Positions 26,575 through 35,187 of a stretch of 64,000 nt of DNA are shown one piece after another. The stretch's first letter is position 1; each line of letters opens with the position of its first letter. Origin of the DNA: Pseudomonas japonica. Lineage in GTDB: Bacteria; Pseudomonadota; Gammaproteobacteria; Pseudomonadales; Pseudomonadaceae. The position numbers were made by a program, and so were the translations under genes. A model generated the notes under the pieces. The model was not told where the DNA came from and ran no database searches. It saw only the letters and a program-made list of their open reading frames with translations. The stretch spans positions 248,001 to 312,000 of the forward strand of contig NZ_JAAMQU010000002.1 of assembly GCF_013522925.1 (NCBI RefSeq), in the 5' to 3' direction.

Positions 26575-28065
26575 TCAGGCTGCGGCGGCCAGGCCTGCTG
26601 GCAGCTTGGCTGAAGCAGGGCCGTACACGTCCGGCGATTCGGGGAACAGCTTGAGCAGCGTCAGGTAGATCACTGCAGCCAGCCCCAGCGTGACCGGCAA
26701 GCTGATATCAATGCCGCCCGCCAGCTCGCCCAGTACCCCTACGAATTGCCCGGGCAGGTTGACGAAGCACAGCCCTACCAGTGCGCTAGGGATCCAGGCC
26801 CCCAGGCCCCGCCAGTTCCAGCCATGGTGGAACCAGTAACGGCCGCCGCGCTGGCCGCGGGTGAACACCTGCAAGTCGTCCGGGCAGTACCAGCCGCGGC
26901 GTTTCATCAGGCCGATCAGCATGATCACCATCCAAGGCGTGGTGCAGGTGATGATCAGTACCGCGAAGGTCGACACGCTCTGCACCAGGTTCGCCGCGAA
27001 GCGCCCGATAAAGATGAACGCGATGGACATAAGGCCGATGAGCAGCGTGGCCTTCACTCGGCTCAGCAGCCGTGGGAACACACTGGACATGTCCAGACCG
27101 GTGCCATAGAGCGACGTAGTGCCGGTGGACATGCCGCCGATCACCGCCAGCAGGCACACCGGCAAGAAGTACCAGGTAGGCGCGATGGCCAACAGCCCGC
27201 CGACATAGTTGTTACTGGCAATGTAGTCCGGCGCCTGCACCGCAACGATGGTGGCGGTGACCAGCCCGAAAAAGAACGGCAGCAGCGTCGCCAGCTGGGC
27301 CAGTACCACCGCGCCCAGAATGCGCGAGCGTGGAGCGGTGCGGGGAATGTAGCGGGACCAGTCGCCCAGGAAGGCGCCAAAGGAAATCGGATTGCTCATC
27401 GCCACCAGCGCGGCGCCGATGAAAGCGGCCCAGAACCCTTCCTGCCCTTGGGCAACCTGCCCGGCGTAGTGTGGATCGAACGGGCCGGCGAAGGCCACCA
27501 TCCCCAGCAGGAACAATACGCTGGCGCTCCATACGGCTACCTTGTTCACCCACAACAGGAAGCGGAAGCCGTAGATGCACACGGTAAGCACCAGGATCGC
27601 GAACAGGCCATAGGCCAGCCCGAGGGTAAGGTCGCTTTCAGCCAGGCCTACGAGGCGATGCGCGCCACCCACCAGTGCGTCGCCGGAGCTCCACACCGAG
27701 ATGGAGAAGAACGCGATCGCGGTCAGCAGTGAAAGGAACGAGCCGACGATACGGCCATGGACACCAAAGTGAGCGCCTGAGGACACGGCATTGTTGGTGC
27801 CATTGATAGGGCCGAACAGCCCCATGGGCGCCAGGATCAAGGCCCCCACCAGCACACCGGCGATGATCGCCAGCGCCCCCGCCTGGAAGGACAGCCCGAA
27901 CAACACCGGGAAGCTGCCCAGTACCGCCGTGGAAAACGTATTGGCGCCGCCGAAGATCATCCGGAACAGGTCCAGCGGCGTGGCCGTGCGGTCCTTGTCC
28001 GGGATCTGCTCGACCCCATAGGTTTCAATCTTGCCGATGCTCTGATTCGCGTTGTTGTTATGCAT
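26575..28065 (-). CDS. NCS1-family permease (purine/cytosine-type, likely guanidino compound uptake)
   Basis: A 496-residue inner-membrane symporter with twelve predicted helices. The family motif region FGGANTFSTAVLGSFPVLFGLSFQAG is in helix 1-2, and SNPISFGAFLGDWSRYIPR marks the central discontinuous helix. NCS1 permeases carry purines, cytosine, hydantoins or allantoin; here the gene follows a gbuA-like ureohydrolase by 120 bases, so the likely cargo is a guanidino acid such as 4-guanidinobutyrate. GGAG lies 7 bases before the start. Confidence 0.88.
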   Translation of the reverse strand: MHNNNANQSIGKIETYGVEQIPDKDRTATPLDLFRMIFGGANTFSTAVLGSFPVLFGLSFQAGALAIIAGVLVGALILAPMGLFGPINGTNNAVSSGAHFGVHGRIVGSFLSLLTAIAFFSISVWSSGDALVGGAHRLVGLAESDLTLGLAYGLFAILVLTVCIYGFRFLLWVNKVAVWSASVLFLLGMVAFAGPFDPHYAGQVAQGQEGFWAAFIGAALVAMSNPISFGAFLGDWSRYIPRTAPRSRILGAVVLAQLATLLPFFFGLVTATIVAVQAPDYIASNNYVGGLLAIAPTWYFLPVCLLAVIGGMSTGTTSLYGTGLDMSSVFPRLLSRVKATLLIGLMSIAFIFIGRFAANLVQSVSTFAVLIITCTTPWMVIMLIGLMKRRGWYCPDDLQVFTRGQRGGRYWFHHGWNWRGLGAWIPSALVGLCFVNLPGQFVGVLGELAGGIDISLPVTLGLAAVIYLTLLKLFPESPDVYGPASAKLPAGLAAAA

Positions 28066-28094
28066 GATCTGCTCCGATCACTTTTTTTAGTGGC

Positions 28095-28120
28095 AAGCTT
28101 CAAGCGGCAAGCTGAAGCTT
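28095..28120. other. Hairpin between ureohydrolase and permease genes
   Basis: AAGCTTCA at 28095-28102 pairs perfectly with TGAAGCTT at 28113-28120. A second short repeat with GCAGCTTGCAGCT lies at about 28163-28178. Being inside the probable operon, the stem could lower permease expression relative to the enzyme or be a REP-like relic. There is no T-run in the operon direction. Confidence 0.4.
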
Positions 28121-28185
28121 CCCGCTCATGGCTTTTTCTTTTTTCTCAGGCTCTCACTATTTGCAGCTTGCAGCTCCGCTGAACG

Positions 28186-29136
28186 TCAGCGGTGCGCCAC
28201 CCCCGGCATCACGCACAGCATTTCGTACAGCAGGTTGGCGCCCAGCAACGAGGTATTACCGGTGGTGTCGTAGGGGGGCGACACCTCGACCAGGTCACCG
28301 CCGATCAGGTCCAGGCCCTGGCAACCGCGGATGATCTCCAACGCCTGGATGGTGGTGAGGCCGCCTACTTCCGGGGTGCCGGTGCCCGGAGCCCAGGCCG
28401 GGTCGATGCCGTCGATGTCGAAACTCAGGTACACCGGGCCGCCATCCACCTTGGCGCGCACTTCTTCCATCAGCGGAGCGAGTGAGCGGTGCCAGCATTC
28501 TTCGGCCTGCACCACGCGAAAGCCCTGGCGGCGGCTCCAGTTGAAGTCATCGGCGGTATAGCCCTGGGCGCGCAAGCCGATCTGCACCACGCGGTCGCAA
28601 TCGAGCAGGCCTTCTTCCACAGCGCGGCGGAAGGTAGTGCCGTGGGCGATTTTCTCGCCGAACATGTGGTCGTTCACGTCGGCGTGGGCGTCCACATGCA
28701 CCAGGCCGATCTTGCCGTGCTTTTTGTGCAGGGCACGCAGGATCGGCAGCGTGATGGTGTGATCGCCGCCCAGCGTCAGGGGCTTCACGTTGTGCTCGAT
28801 GATGCCGTCGTAGGCTTCTTCAATGATCCGCACCGCATCCAGCAGGTTGAAGGTGTTGATCGCCACGTCACCGATGTCGGCGACCGAGAGGGAATCGAAG
28901 GGCGCCGCACCGGTGGCCATGTTGTAGGGGCGGATCATCACCGACTCGGCGCGGATTTCCCGCGGGCCGAAACGGGTGCCCGAACGCAGCGATGTGCCGA
29001 TGTCCAGGGGCACGCCTACGAAGGCGACGTCCAGCCCGGCCGGGGAGGCCAGGTGGGGCAGGCGCATCATGGTGGCGATGCCGCCGAAGCGCGGCATTTC
29101 ATTGCCACCCAGGGGTTGGTGGAGAATCTTGTCCAC
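28186..29136 (-). CDS. gbuA: Agmatinase-family ureohydrolase (guanidinobutyrase-like)
   Basis: A 316-residue Mn-dependent ureohydrolase that splits urea from a guanidino compound. The metal-ligand motifs GGDHTITLP, HVDAHADVNDH and FDIDGIDPAWAPGTGTPE are complete. The start DKILHQPLGGNEMPRFGG and the gene set (NCS1-type permease downstream, divergent LysR) match P. aeruginosa gbuA (4-guanidinobutyrate) better than arginine decarboxylase-linked speB. I chose GTG at 29136 with GAGG 6 bases upstream; no ATG is suitable. Substrate by analogy only. Confidence 0.85.
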   Translation of the reverse strand: MDKILHQPLGGNEMPRFGGIATMMRLPHLASPAGLDVAFVGVPLDIGTSLRSGTRFGPREIRAESVMIRPYNMATGAAPFDSLSVADIGDVAINTFNLLDAVRIIEEAYDGIIEHNVKPLTLGGDHTITLPILRALHKKHGKIGLVHVDAHADVNDHMFGEKIAHGTTFRRAVEEGLLDCDRVVQIGLRAQGYTADDFNWSRRQGFRVVQAEECWHRSLAPLMEEVRAKVDGGPVYLSFDIDGIDPAWAPGTGTPEVGGLTTIQALEIIRGCQGLDLIGGDLVEVSPPYDTTGNTSLLGANLLYEMLCVMPGVAHR

Positions 29137-29216
29137 GGTAAGCCTCGTTCTGCGAAAGCGGGATGGCTGGAGTCTGCGCAACCGCCCGCGCCGGAAGAAT
29201 CGGGCCGAGGAAAAAC

Positions 29217-29240
29217 TTAGTTCAGGTATTTCTGAAGTAA
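29217..29240. promoter_or_regulatory. Palindromic operator candidate for the LysR regulator
   Basis: TTAGTTCAG at 29217-29225 and CTGAAGTAA at 29232-29240 form a 9-bp dyad (one mismatch) around GTATTT. It lies in the 155-base divergent region, 52 bases from the regulator's ATG and 81 from the ureohydrolase start, as expected for a GbuR-type site. Confidence 0.55.
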
Positions 29241-29291
29241 TGGCATGCTGCGTTCCTCGCTTTTCTGCCCTTGCCTGACCCGAGTGCTGCC

Positions 29292-30185
29292 ATGGCCAAT
29301 GCCTTTCCGGACCTTAAACTGCTGCGTATCTTTACCAGCGTGGTGCATCACCAGGGCTTCGCCAACGCCCAGCAGGCGCTCAACCTGTCCACCTCTGCGA
29401 TCAGCACCTACATGAGCCAGCTGGAAGCCGCGCTGGGTATCGTGCTGTGCCACCGTGGCCGCGGCGGTTTCAGCCTCACCAGCAAAGGTGAGCTGTTCCA
29501 TCAGGAAGCGCTGCGCCTGCTGGCGGAAATGGAAGGCTTCGAACGCTATGCCGCCGCGCTCAAGGGCGAGCTACGCGGCACGCTGAACCTGGGTGTGATC
29601 GACTCCACCGTAGGTGATCGCCAATTGCCGTTTGCCGAAGCCATCGGCGCCTATACCCAGGAGCACCCGGCGGTGCATATCCATCTGGCGGTACAAAGCC
29701 CTTACGAGCTGCAGCTGGGCGTGCAGGAAAACCGCCTGGACCTTGCCATAGGCGCGTTCTCCACGCGCATGAGCGGGCTGGTGTATCAACCCCTGTACCG
29801 CGAGCAGCACTGGCTGTATTGCAGCAGCCGACATCCGTTGTATGCCGAGCGGCGCATCCCCGAGCAGGTCATTACCCAACAGCGCATGGTAGGGCGGGGT
29901 TACTGGAGCCAGGCCGAGCTGGCGCGTCATGGCTTCAAGCACAGCGCGGCGACCGTGGACAGCATGGAGGCGCAGCTGATTCTGGTGTTGTCCGGCGCCT
30001 ACATCGGGTACCTGCCGGAACACTACGCCCAACCGTGGGCAGATAAAGGCGACTTGCGCGTGCTGTCACCGGCCACCTTTGGCTATCAGGCGCCGTTCTC
30101 GTTGATCCTGCGCCGGGGCCGCACCCGCGAACCCCTGATCCAGACATTCCGCGATCTGCTCAAGAGCCAACTGCTGGCGAGATAA
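29292..30185 (+). CDS. gbuR: LysR-family regulator of the guanidino-ureohydrolase genes
   Basis: A 297-residue LysR protein. The helix-turn-helix covers residues 7-60 ([20 protein letters not shown], then [17 protein letters not shown]) and the effector domain begins near residue 92 ([18 protein letters not shown]). Its divergent position beside the gbuA-like gene matches gbuR of P. aeruginosa, which activates gbuA with 4-guanidinobutyrate. ATG at 29292 is favoured over an upstream start, because it places the HTH at the usual distance. Confidence 0.82.
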   Translation: MANAFPDLKLLRIFTSVVHHQGFANAQQALNLSTSAISTYMSQLEAALGIVLCHRGRGGFSLTSKGELFHQEALRLLAEMEGFERYAAALKGELRGTLNLGVIDSTVGDRQLPFAEAIGAYTQEHPAVHIHLAVQSPYELQLGVQENRLDLAIGAFSTRMSGLVYQPLYREQHWLYCSSRHPLYAERRIPEQVITQQRMVGRGYWSQAELARHGFKHSAATVDSMEAQLILVLSGAYIGYLPEHYAQPWADKGDLRVLSPATFGYQAPFSLILRRGRTREPLIQTFRDLLKSQLLAR

Positions 30186-30198
30186 CCGCAGCGGCCGT

Positions 30199-30225
30199 TA
30201 AAGATTGCGCAGGCAGCGCCGACAC
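30199..30225 (+). promoter_or_regulatory. Sigma-28 (FliA) type promoter for aer
   Basis: TAAA at 30199-30202, then exactly 15 bases, then GCCGACAC at 30218-30225. The FliA consensus is TAAA-N15-GCCGATAA. Spacing is exact and 6 of 8 downstream bases match. It is 101 bases before the aer start, just after the LysR stop, and is what one expects for a chemotaxis receptor gene. Confidence 0.65.
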
Positions 30226-30325
30226 TCCTCTGAATGGATCCCGGTTTCTCGCCGCCGCGTCTCCCTCTGCTAGCCTTAAGTGCGACCGAGGGCTTTTGTC
30301 TTTCCCCTGCCAAGGAATGCTGCTC

Positions 30326-31891
30326 ATGCGCTCCAACCTGCCTGTGACCGACCGTGAACGTACGTTCCCTGCCGAACAACGGCTGATTTCCACCACCGAC
30401 CTCGACAGTCGGATTACCTACTGCAACGATGCCTTCGTTGCGCTCAGCGGCTTCACGCGCGAAGAGCTGATAGGCCAGCCGCACAACCTGGTACGCCACC
30501 CGGACATGCCGCCTGCGGTGTTTGCCCATATGTGGGAAACCCTCAAGCAGGGCAAGCCGTGGATGGGCGTGGTGAAGAATCGCGCCAAGAATGGCGACTT
30601 CTATTGGGTAAGCGCCTATGTGACTCCCATCTACGAAAACGGCCGCATCGCCGGCTTCGAGTCGGTGCGCTTTCTGCCGAGCCGCGACCAGGTGCGCCGC
30701 GCTTCCGCGCTTTATGCGCGAATGGCCGCGGGCAAGAGTGCAATCGCCCCCCAAACTCGGGCAGTGCAAACGCTCAGCCGTGCCTGGCCGTTCGTTGTGG
30801 TCGGGCTGGTGGCGCTGGCAGGCTGGGCTTGGTTCACTCCAGGTATCGCGGTGGTTGCCACGCTGCTGGCGATCGCCGTGGCCTTCGTATTGAGCGAAGC
30901 CCGGCAGCAGCAAGCCATCCGCCGAACGCTGGCCGAGCACCCCAAAGCCTTTACCAGCCCATTGGTGGCGTTGACCTACAGCGACAACAGCGGCCTGCAG
31001 GGGCAACTGGACCTGGCGATGGTGAGCGAGGAGGCACGCCTGCAAACCGCGCTCACCCGCCTGGTGGACGCCGGCCTGAGCGTAAAGGCGCGCGCGGGCG
31101 AATCCTCGGCCCTGTCCGAGGACCAGGCCGGTTCCCTTGAGCGCCAGCGTCACGAAACCGACCAGTCCGCTACTGCGGTCGCGCAAATGGCCGCGACCAT
31201 TCAGGAAGTGACCCAGAACGTTCAGCTCACCGCCAGCGCCGCTGAGGACGCCAACCGCCTGGCGGGCGAGGGCGGCGAACTGGCCCGGCAAAGCCTGATG
31301 GCCATGGAAGAAATGGGCGCTGCCGTGGCCGACATCGGCCAGGCCGTGAATGCACTGGCCGAGCAAACCCAGTCCATCGGCAGCGTCGCTGACGTGATCA
31401 CTGCCATTGCCGAGCAAACCAACCTGCTCGCGCTCAACGCCGCCATCGAAGCCGCCCGCGCGGGTGAGCAGGGCCGAGGCTTTGCAGTGGTGGCCGACGA
31501 GGTGCGTTCGCTGGCCATGCGTACCCGTACCTCCACCGAGCAGATCCATCAGATCATCAGTTCGTTGCAGGCCGGCGCCGACCGCGCGGTGCAGACCGCG
31601 AGCCGAGGCAGCCAGATCTCCCACACCAGCATGGGCAGCGTAGAAGCCGTGAAAGGCGCGCTTAGCGGCATTTCAGAAGCCGTGGCGCGTATCACCAACA
31701 TGAGCCAGCAGATGGCGACCGCCTCCGAGGAGCAAAGCCACGTGGTGGAGGACATCAACCAGCAGATCACCCGGATCGCCCAGTTGTGCGACCATAGCGC
31801 CGGCCAGGCCAGGCAGGGTGCGCAGATCAGTCATGAGCTGGAGCGTATGGCGGAGTATTTACATGGCTTGGCGGAACGCTTCAGCCGTTAG
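30326..31891 (+). CDS. aer: Aerotaxis receptor (PAS domain plus chemoreceptor signalling domain)
   Basis: A 521-residue chemoreceptor. The N-terminal PAS domain (about 20-120) has [15 protein letters not shown], the conserved Trp-containing FAD-binding signature of Aer. A membrane-inserted hairpin follows (about 156-195, [17 protein letters not shown] and [16 protein letters not shown]), then the methyl-accepting signalling coiled coil with the tip motif [33 protein letters not shown]. It should sense redox or oxygen through FAD and signal to CheW/CheA. AAGGA is 9 bases before the ATG at 30326; the ATG at 30317 is too close to it. Confidence 0.92.
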   Translation: MRSNLPVTDRERTFPAEQRLISTTDLDSRITYCNDAFVALSGFTREELIGQPHNLVRHPDMPPAVFAHMWETLKQGKPWMGVVKNRAKNGDFYWVSAYVTPIYENGRIAGFESVRFLPSRDQVRRASALYARMAAGKSAIAPQTRAVQTLSRAWPFVVVGLVALAGWAWFTPGIAVVATLLAIAVAFVLSEARQQQAIRRTLAEHPKAFTSPLVALTYSDNSGLQGQLDLAMVSEEARLQTALTRLVDAGLSVKARAGESSALSEDQAGSLERQRHETDQSATAVAQMAATIQEVTQNVQLTASAAEDANRLAGEGGELARQSLMAMEEMGAAVADIGQAVNALAEQTQSIGSVADVITAIAEQTNLLALNAAIEAARAGEQGRGFAVVADEVRSLAMRTRTSTEQIHQIISSLQAGADRAVQTASRGSQISHTSMGSVEAVKGALSGISEAVARITNMSQQMATASEEQSHVVEDINQQITRIAQLCDHSAGQARQGAQISHELERMAEYLHGLAERFSR

Positions 31892-31930
31892 GCTCATACG
31901 GAAAGTGGCTGCACTCGGCCATGCTACGTT

Positions 31931-31989
31931 AAAAGCAGGCTCGGAATGCTCATTTACAACTAGTAAACTCCGCTTCCTCGCCTGCTTTT
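31931..31989. repeat. Nested palindromic intergenic element
   Basis: Perfect 10-bp arms AAAAGCAGGC (31931-31940) and GCCTGCTTTT (31980-31989) enclose an inner dyad TTTAC-N5-GTAAA (31953-31967), with partly complementary GGAATGCTC and CTCCGCTTCC between them. The transcript would fold into a long stem ending in CUUUU, so it could be the aer terminator, but the elaborate inner structure goes beyond that. I have the impression that similar blocks recur in pseudomonad genomes; this was not checked. Confidence 0.6.
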
Positions 31990-32052
31990 GCCTTGCCTGG
32001 CCCGCGTTCGCCGACTTTTCGTAAAGAGCCTTGAACTGCTTTAGAGATATTC

Positions 32053-32631
32053 ATGCCCCGTCTCCATTGCCCTCGTTGTCAGCGCCCGGAAGGCCATTGC
32101 CTGTGCGCGCTGATCCCTCAACTGCCCAGCCGCACGCGGGTGTTGATCCTTCAGCACCCCAGCGAAGCGGACCACGCGCTCAATACCGCGCGCCTGGCCC
32201 ATTTGGGCTTGGTGAACAGCGAACTGGTGGTTACCGAACAGGTGCCGTCGTCGTTATGGGAGGCACACGAGGGCCAAGCATATGTGCTGTTTCCCGGAGA
32301 AGGCTCAACGCCGTTGGCCACCGCATGCACAGGCCCCGTACAGTTGATCGTGCTGGACGGCACTTGGCGCAAGGCCCGCAAGCTGTTGCACCTCAACCCG
32401 GCGCTGGCTGCCTTGCCTCGGGTATCGCTCGCCGATGCCGCGCCGTCCCGCTACCGCCTGCGCAAGGCGCCGGGGCCAGGTGCGCTATCGACTATCGAGG
32501 CTATCGTTGCCGCGCTCGAAGTGCTCGAAGCGCCTGCCTCGTTTCAGCCGCTGCTGGCGCCGTTCGACGCGCTGATCGAAGGGCAGATCAAAGCCATGGG
32601 AGAGGAAACTTATCAGCGCAATCACATGTAG
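32053..32631 (+). CDS. tapT: DTW-domain tRNA 3-amino-3-carboxypropyltransferase (TapT/YfiP-like)
   Basis: A 192-residue DTW protein. Four N-terminal Cys (CPRCQRPEGHCLC) form a zinc site, and the catalytic motif LDGTWRKARKLL carries the DTW signature as DGTW. SLADAAPSRYRLRKAP follows, as in YfiP/TapT, which transfers the aminocarboxypropyl group of SAM to U47 of tRNAs (acp3U). The family is clear; the exact position modified is inferred. The TAG stop lies inside a REP element. Confidence 0.85.
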   Translation: MPRLHCPRCQRPEGHCLCALIPQLPSRTRVLILQHPSEADHALNTARLAHLGLVNSELVVTEQVPSSLWEAHEGQAYVLFPGEGSTPLATACTGPVQLIVLDGTWRKARKLLHLNPALAALPRVSLADAAPSRYRLRKAPGPGALSTIEAIVAALEVLEAPASFQPLLAPFDALIEGQIKAMGEETYQRNHM

Positions 32632-32652
32632 CAGCCCGCCTCGGCGGCGACC
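32627..32652. repeat. REP-like element, TGTAGCAGCC family
   Basis: TGTAGCAGCCCGCCTCGGCGGCGACC matches the copy at 62305-62330 in most positions and its TAG supplies the stop codon of the DTW gene. It lies between convergent genes. Confidence 0.7.
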
Positions 32653-32722
32653 GGGCCGACAGGGCCGCAGGTTGGGCGGTGGCCCGGGTCGCAGGCAAGC
32701 CAGCGTGGCCAAGCCCCGCTGA

Positions 32723-33376
32723 CTACTTCCACGCCACCACCGGCCACCCGGCCTCTTCGGCACGGGCTCGCAGCACGGGGTCGGGGTTGACGGCCACTGG
32801 GCGGCTTACTTTCTCCAGCAGCGGCAGGTCATTGCGCGAATCCGAATAGAAGGCCGCGCCTTCGAGGGTTTCGCCTTCGGCCTGCAGCCATTCCATCAGG
32901 CGGGTGACTTTACCTTCCCGGTAGGTGAGGGTGCCTCGAGTATGGCCGCTGTACACGCCATGGGCGATGTCCAGCTCGATGGCCAGCACCTCATCGATGC
33001 CGATGCGTTCGGCAATCGGCTTCACCAGGTGCACGCCCGAAGCGGAGATCACCAGCAGGCGATCGCCGGCGGCACGGTGGTTGGCAATGCAGCGGGTGGC
33101 GTCGCTGAAAATCAGCGGTTCGATCACATCCTCCACCCAAGGGCCCACCAGATGGTCGACTTCTTCTTCGGTGCGCCCGATCAACGGCTCCAGCGTGAAC
33201 GCCATGTAATTTTCCATGGCCAGTTCGCCTCGGCTGTAAGCGGCCATCAATTCATGGTCGCGGCGCACGAAGCTTTCAGGGTCTACCCAGCCGAGGCGGG
33301 CCATCTGCTCGCTCCAGAGGGAGGCGCAGTCGCCGTCGATCAGGGTTTCGTCCAGGTCGAAAATGGCCAGAGGCAT
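32723..33376 (-). CDS. HAD-IB family phosphatase (SerB-like)
   Basis: A 217-residue haloacid-dehalogenase hydrolase. Motif 1 is FDLDETLID (nucleophile Asp and acid Asp), motif 2 ISASG, motif 3 GKVTRLMEWL, and motif 4 YSDSRNDLPLL. The small four-helix cap between motifs 1 and 2 is the HAD-IB type seen in phosphoserine phosphatases. It lies 22 bases after the ABC ATPase gene on the same strand, so it may dephosphorylate the imported compound. AAGGA is 9 bases before the ATG at 33376; the longer frame has no family sequence. Confidence 0.85.
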   Translation of the reverse strand: MPLAIFDLDETLIDGDCASLWSEQMARLGWVDPESFVRRDHELMAAYSRGELAMENYMAFTLEPLIGRTEEEVDHLVGPWVEDVIEPLIFSDATRCIANHRAAGDRLLVISASGVHLVKPIAERIGIDEVLAIELDIAHGVYSGHTRGTLTYREGKVTRLMEWLQAEGETLEGAAFYSDSRNDLPLLEKVSRPVAVNPDPVLRARAEEAGWPVVAWK

Positions 33377-33398
33377 AGCAAGCGTTCCTTGTGTTTCG

Positions 33399-34388
33399 TC
33401 AAGCCACTTCACGCACGGCGGCGGGGGCAATGTGCAAGCGTACCCGAGTACCGTTGGGGTGCAAGTCATCGGCCGAGCGGTTGAGTACGTCCACCACCAC
33501 TTCCACGGCCTGGGCCCGCACGCGGTAGCGGATCACATTGCCCAACAGGCTATGGCTGAGAATCTCTGCGCTGCCATCGGGTTCCACAAACAGTTCGATC
33601 GCTTCCGGGCGGATCGCCTGAGCAGCGCCTACCGGGCGTTGCAGCAAACGGCTGGCACTCTCGGCGTCCAGCACGTTGTAATTGCCGATAAAACCTGCGG
33701 CAAAGGCGCTCACAGGGGCGGTATAGAGGTTCTGGGCATCGCCGCTTTGCACGATCTGGCCCTTGTTCATCAGGAAGATCCGATCCGACATCGTCAGCGC
33801 TTCTTCCTGGTCGTGGGTCACGAAAATGGTCGTGAGGCCCAGGGCTTGCTGGATGGAGCGAATCTGTTCGCGAAGGTGCTTACGGATACGGGCGTCCAGC
33901 GCGGATAGAGGTTCGTCCAGCAGCAACAGGCGCGGGCGGGTGACCAGCGAACGCGCCAGGGCGACCCGTTGGCACTGCCCCCCGGACAGCTGATGCGGGT
34001 AACGGTCGGCGAAGGTGTCCAGCTCTACCATGGCCAGGGCTTCTCGAACCCGCTCGCGGGTGTCAGCGGCGCTCACCTTTTGCATGTTCAGGCCAAACGC
34101 CACGTTTTGCGCCGCCGTCATGTTGGGAAACAGCGCGTAGCTTTGAAACACCATGCCGATGTCGCGCTTCTGCGGGGCCAATGGTACGAGGTTTTGCCCC
34201 TCCAGCAGGATTTGCCCGGCGTCCACGTGGGTGAGCCCGGCGATGCAGCGCAGCAGGGTGGATTTGCCGCACCCGGATGGGCCCAGCAACGTCACGAACT
34301 CGCCCTTGGCGATGGTGAAGTCGATATCGGCAAACACGGTGGTGCTGCCGAAATCCTTGCGCAGCGCGCTCACGCTCATGAAGCCCAT
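33399..34388 (-). CDS. ABC importer ATPase subunit (PhnT/PotA type)
   Basis: A 329-residue ATPase with Walker A GPSGCGKST, signature LSGGQCQRVALARSL, Walker B LLLLDEPLSALD and H-loop FVTHDQEEAL, then a C-terminal regulatory OB-like (TOBE) domain from about residue 240 (IRPEAIELFVEPDG). The usual LSGGQQQRV has a Cys in the sixth position. The start at 34388 is one base after the permease stop, with AAGGA 10 bases upstream. The full set resembles the phnSTUV-type 2-aminoethylphosphonate importer family. Confidence 0.87.
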   Translation of the reverse strand: MGFMSVSALRKDFGSTTVFADIDFTIAKGEFVTLLGPSGCGKSTLLRCIAGLTHVDAGQILLEGQNLVPLAPQKRDIGMVFQSYALFPNMTAAQNVAFGLNMQKVSAADTRERVREALAMVELDTFADRYPHQLSGGQCQRVALARSLVTRPRLLLLDEPLSALDARIRKHLREQIRSIQQALGLTTIFVTHDQEEALTMSDRIFLMNKGQIVQSGDAQNLYTAPVSAFAAGFIGNYNVLDAESASRLLQRPVGAAQAIRPEAIELFVEPDGSAEILSHSLLGNVIRYRVRAQAVEVVVDVLNRSADDLHPNGTRVRLHIAPAAVREVA

Positions 34389-34389
34389 G

Positions 34390-35187
34390 TCAGTGGGTGT
34401 CCTTGTTCAGCCGTGTGGCGATCCACGTCATCACCAGCACGAAAAGGAAATAGGAAATCACCAGCGCGCTGTTGAAGTGGCCGCTGCTGTTGCGCATGTT
34501 GTTGAGGTACACCTGCAAGGTTTCATACTGGGTGCCCACCAACAGGTTGGCGAACACAAACTCGCCGAACAGGAACGAGAACGACAGCAGCAGCGCCACC
34601 ATCAAGCCCTTGCGCAGGTTGGGCAGCACCACCCGCCATGCCGCCTGCCAGGGGCTGGCACCCAGCAGTTGGGCGGCATCCATGAGGTCGCGCAGATTGA
34701 GTGCCTGCAGGTTGTTGGTGATCGCCCGGTACATGAACGGCAGCGCCACGGTGAAGTAGCAACCGATCAGTATCCAGGGCGTGCCGGTCATGGCCAGCGG
34801 CCCTGAGCCATAGAGCTGCAGTAACCCCACCGAAGACACCACCGGCGGCACCGCGAAGGGTAGCAGGATAAGAATGTTCATCAGGGCGTCCAGCCGCGGG
34901 AAGTGGTAATGCACCACGAACAGCAGCGGCAGGATCAACACCACCGCCAGCGCCAACGCCCCCACGCACACCAGCAGGGAGTGGCCAAATGCGGTAAGAA
35001 AGCGCGCGTCTGTCCATAGCGCCAGGTACCACTTCAGCGTGAGGCCACTGGGCAGCAGCGTGGCCGACCAGCTGGTGGCCAGGGAGTAGAGGAGGGTGCC
35101 GGCCAGCGGCAGCAGCAGGATCAGGAACAACAGCCACACCACCACGCGGTGATACAGCCGGGCGGAAGCGCGGTCAGCGGCGGCCAT
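34390..35187 (-). CDS. ABC importer permease (PhnV-like)
   Basis: A 265-residue inner-membrane permease with six predicted helices and the cytoplasmic EAA-type loop DLMDAAQLLGASPWQAAWRVVLPNLRKGL that docks to the ATPase. It pairs with the other permease, whose end overlaps its start by 14 bases, implying translational coupling. Substrate unknown. Confidence 0.86.
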   Translation of the reverse strand: MAAADRASARLYHRVVVWLLFLILLLPLAGTLLYSLATSWSATLLPSGLTLKWYLALWTDARFLTAFGHSLLVCVGALALAVVLILPLLFVVHYHFPRLDALMNILILLPFAVPPVVSSVGLLQLYGSGPLAMTGTPWILIGCYFTVALPFMYRAITNNLQALNLRDLMDAAQLLGASPWQAAWRVVLPNLRKGLMVALLLSFSFLFGEFVFANLLVGTQYETLQVYLNNMRNSSGHFNSALVISYFLFVLVMTWIATRLNKDTH

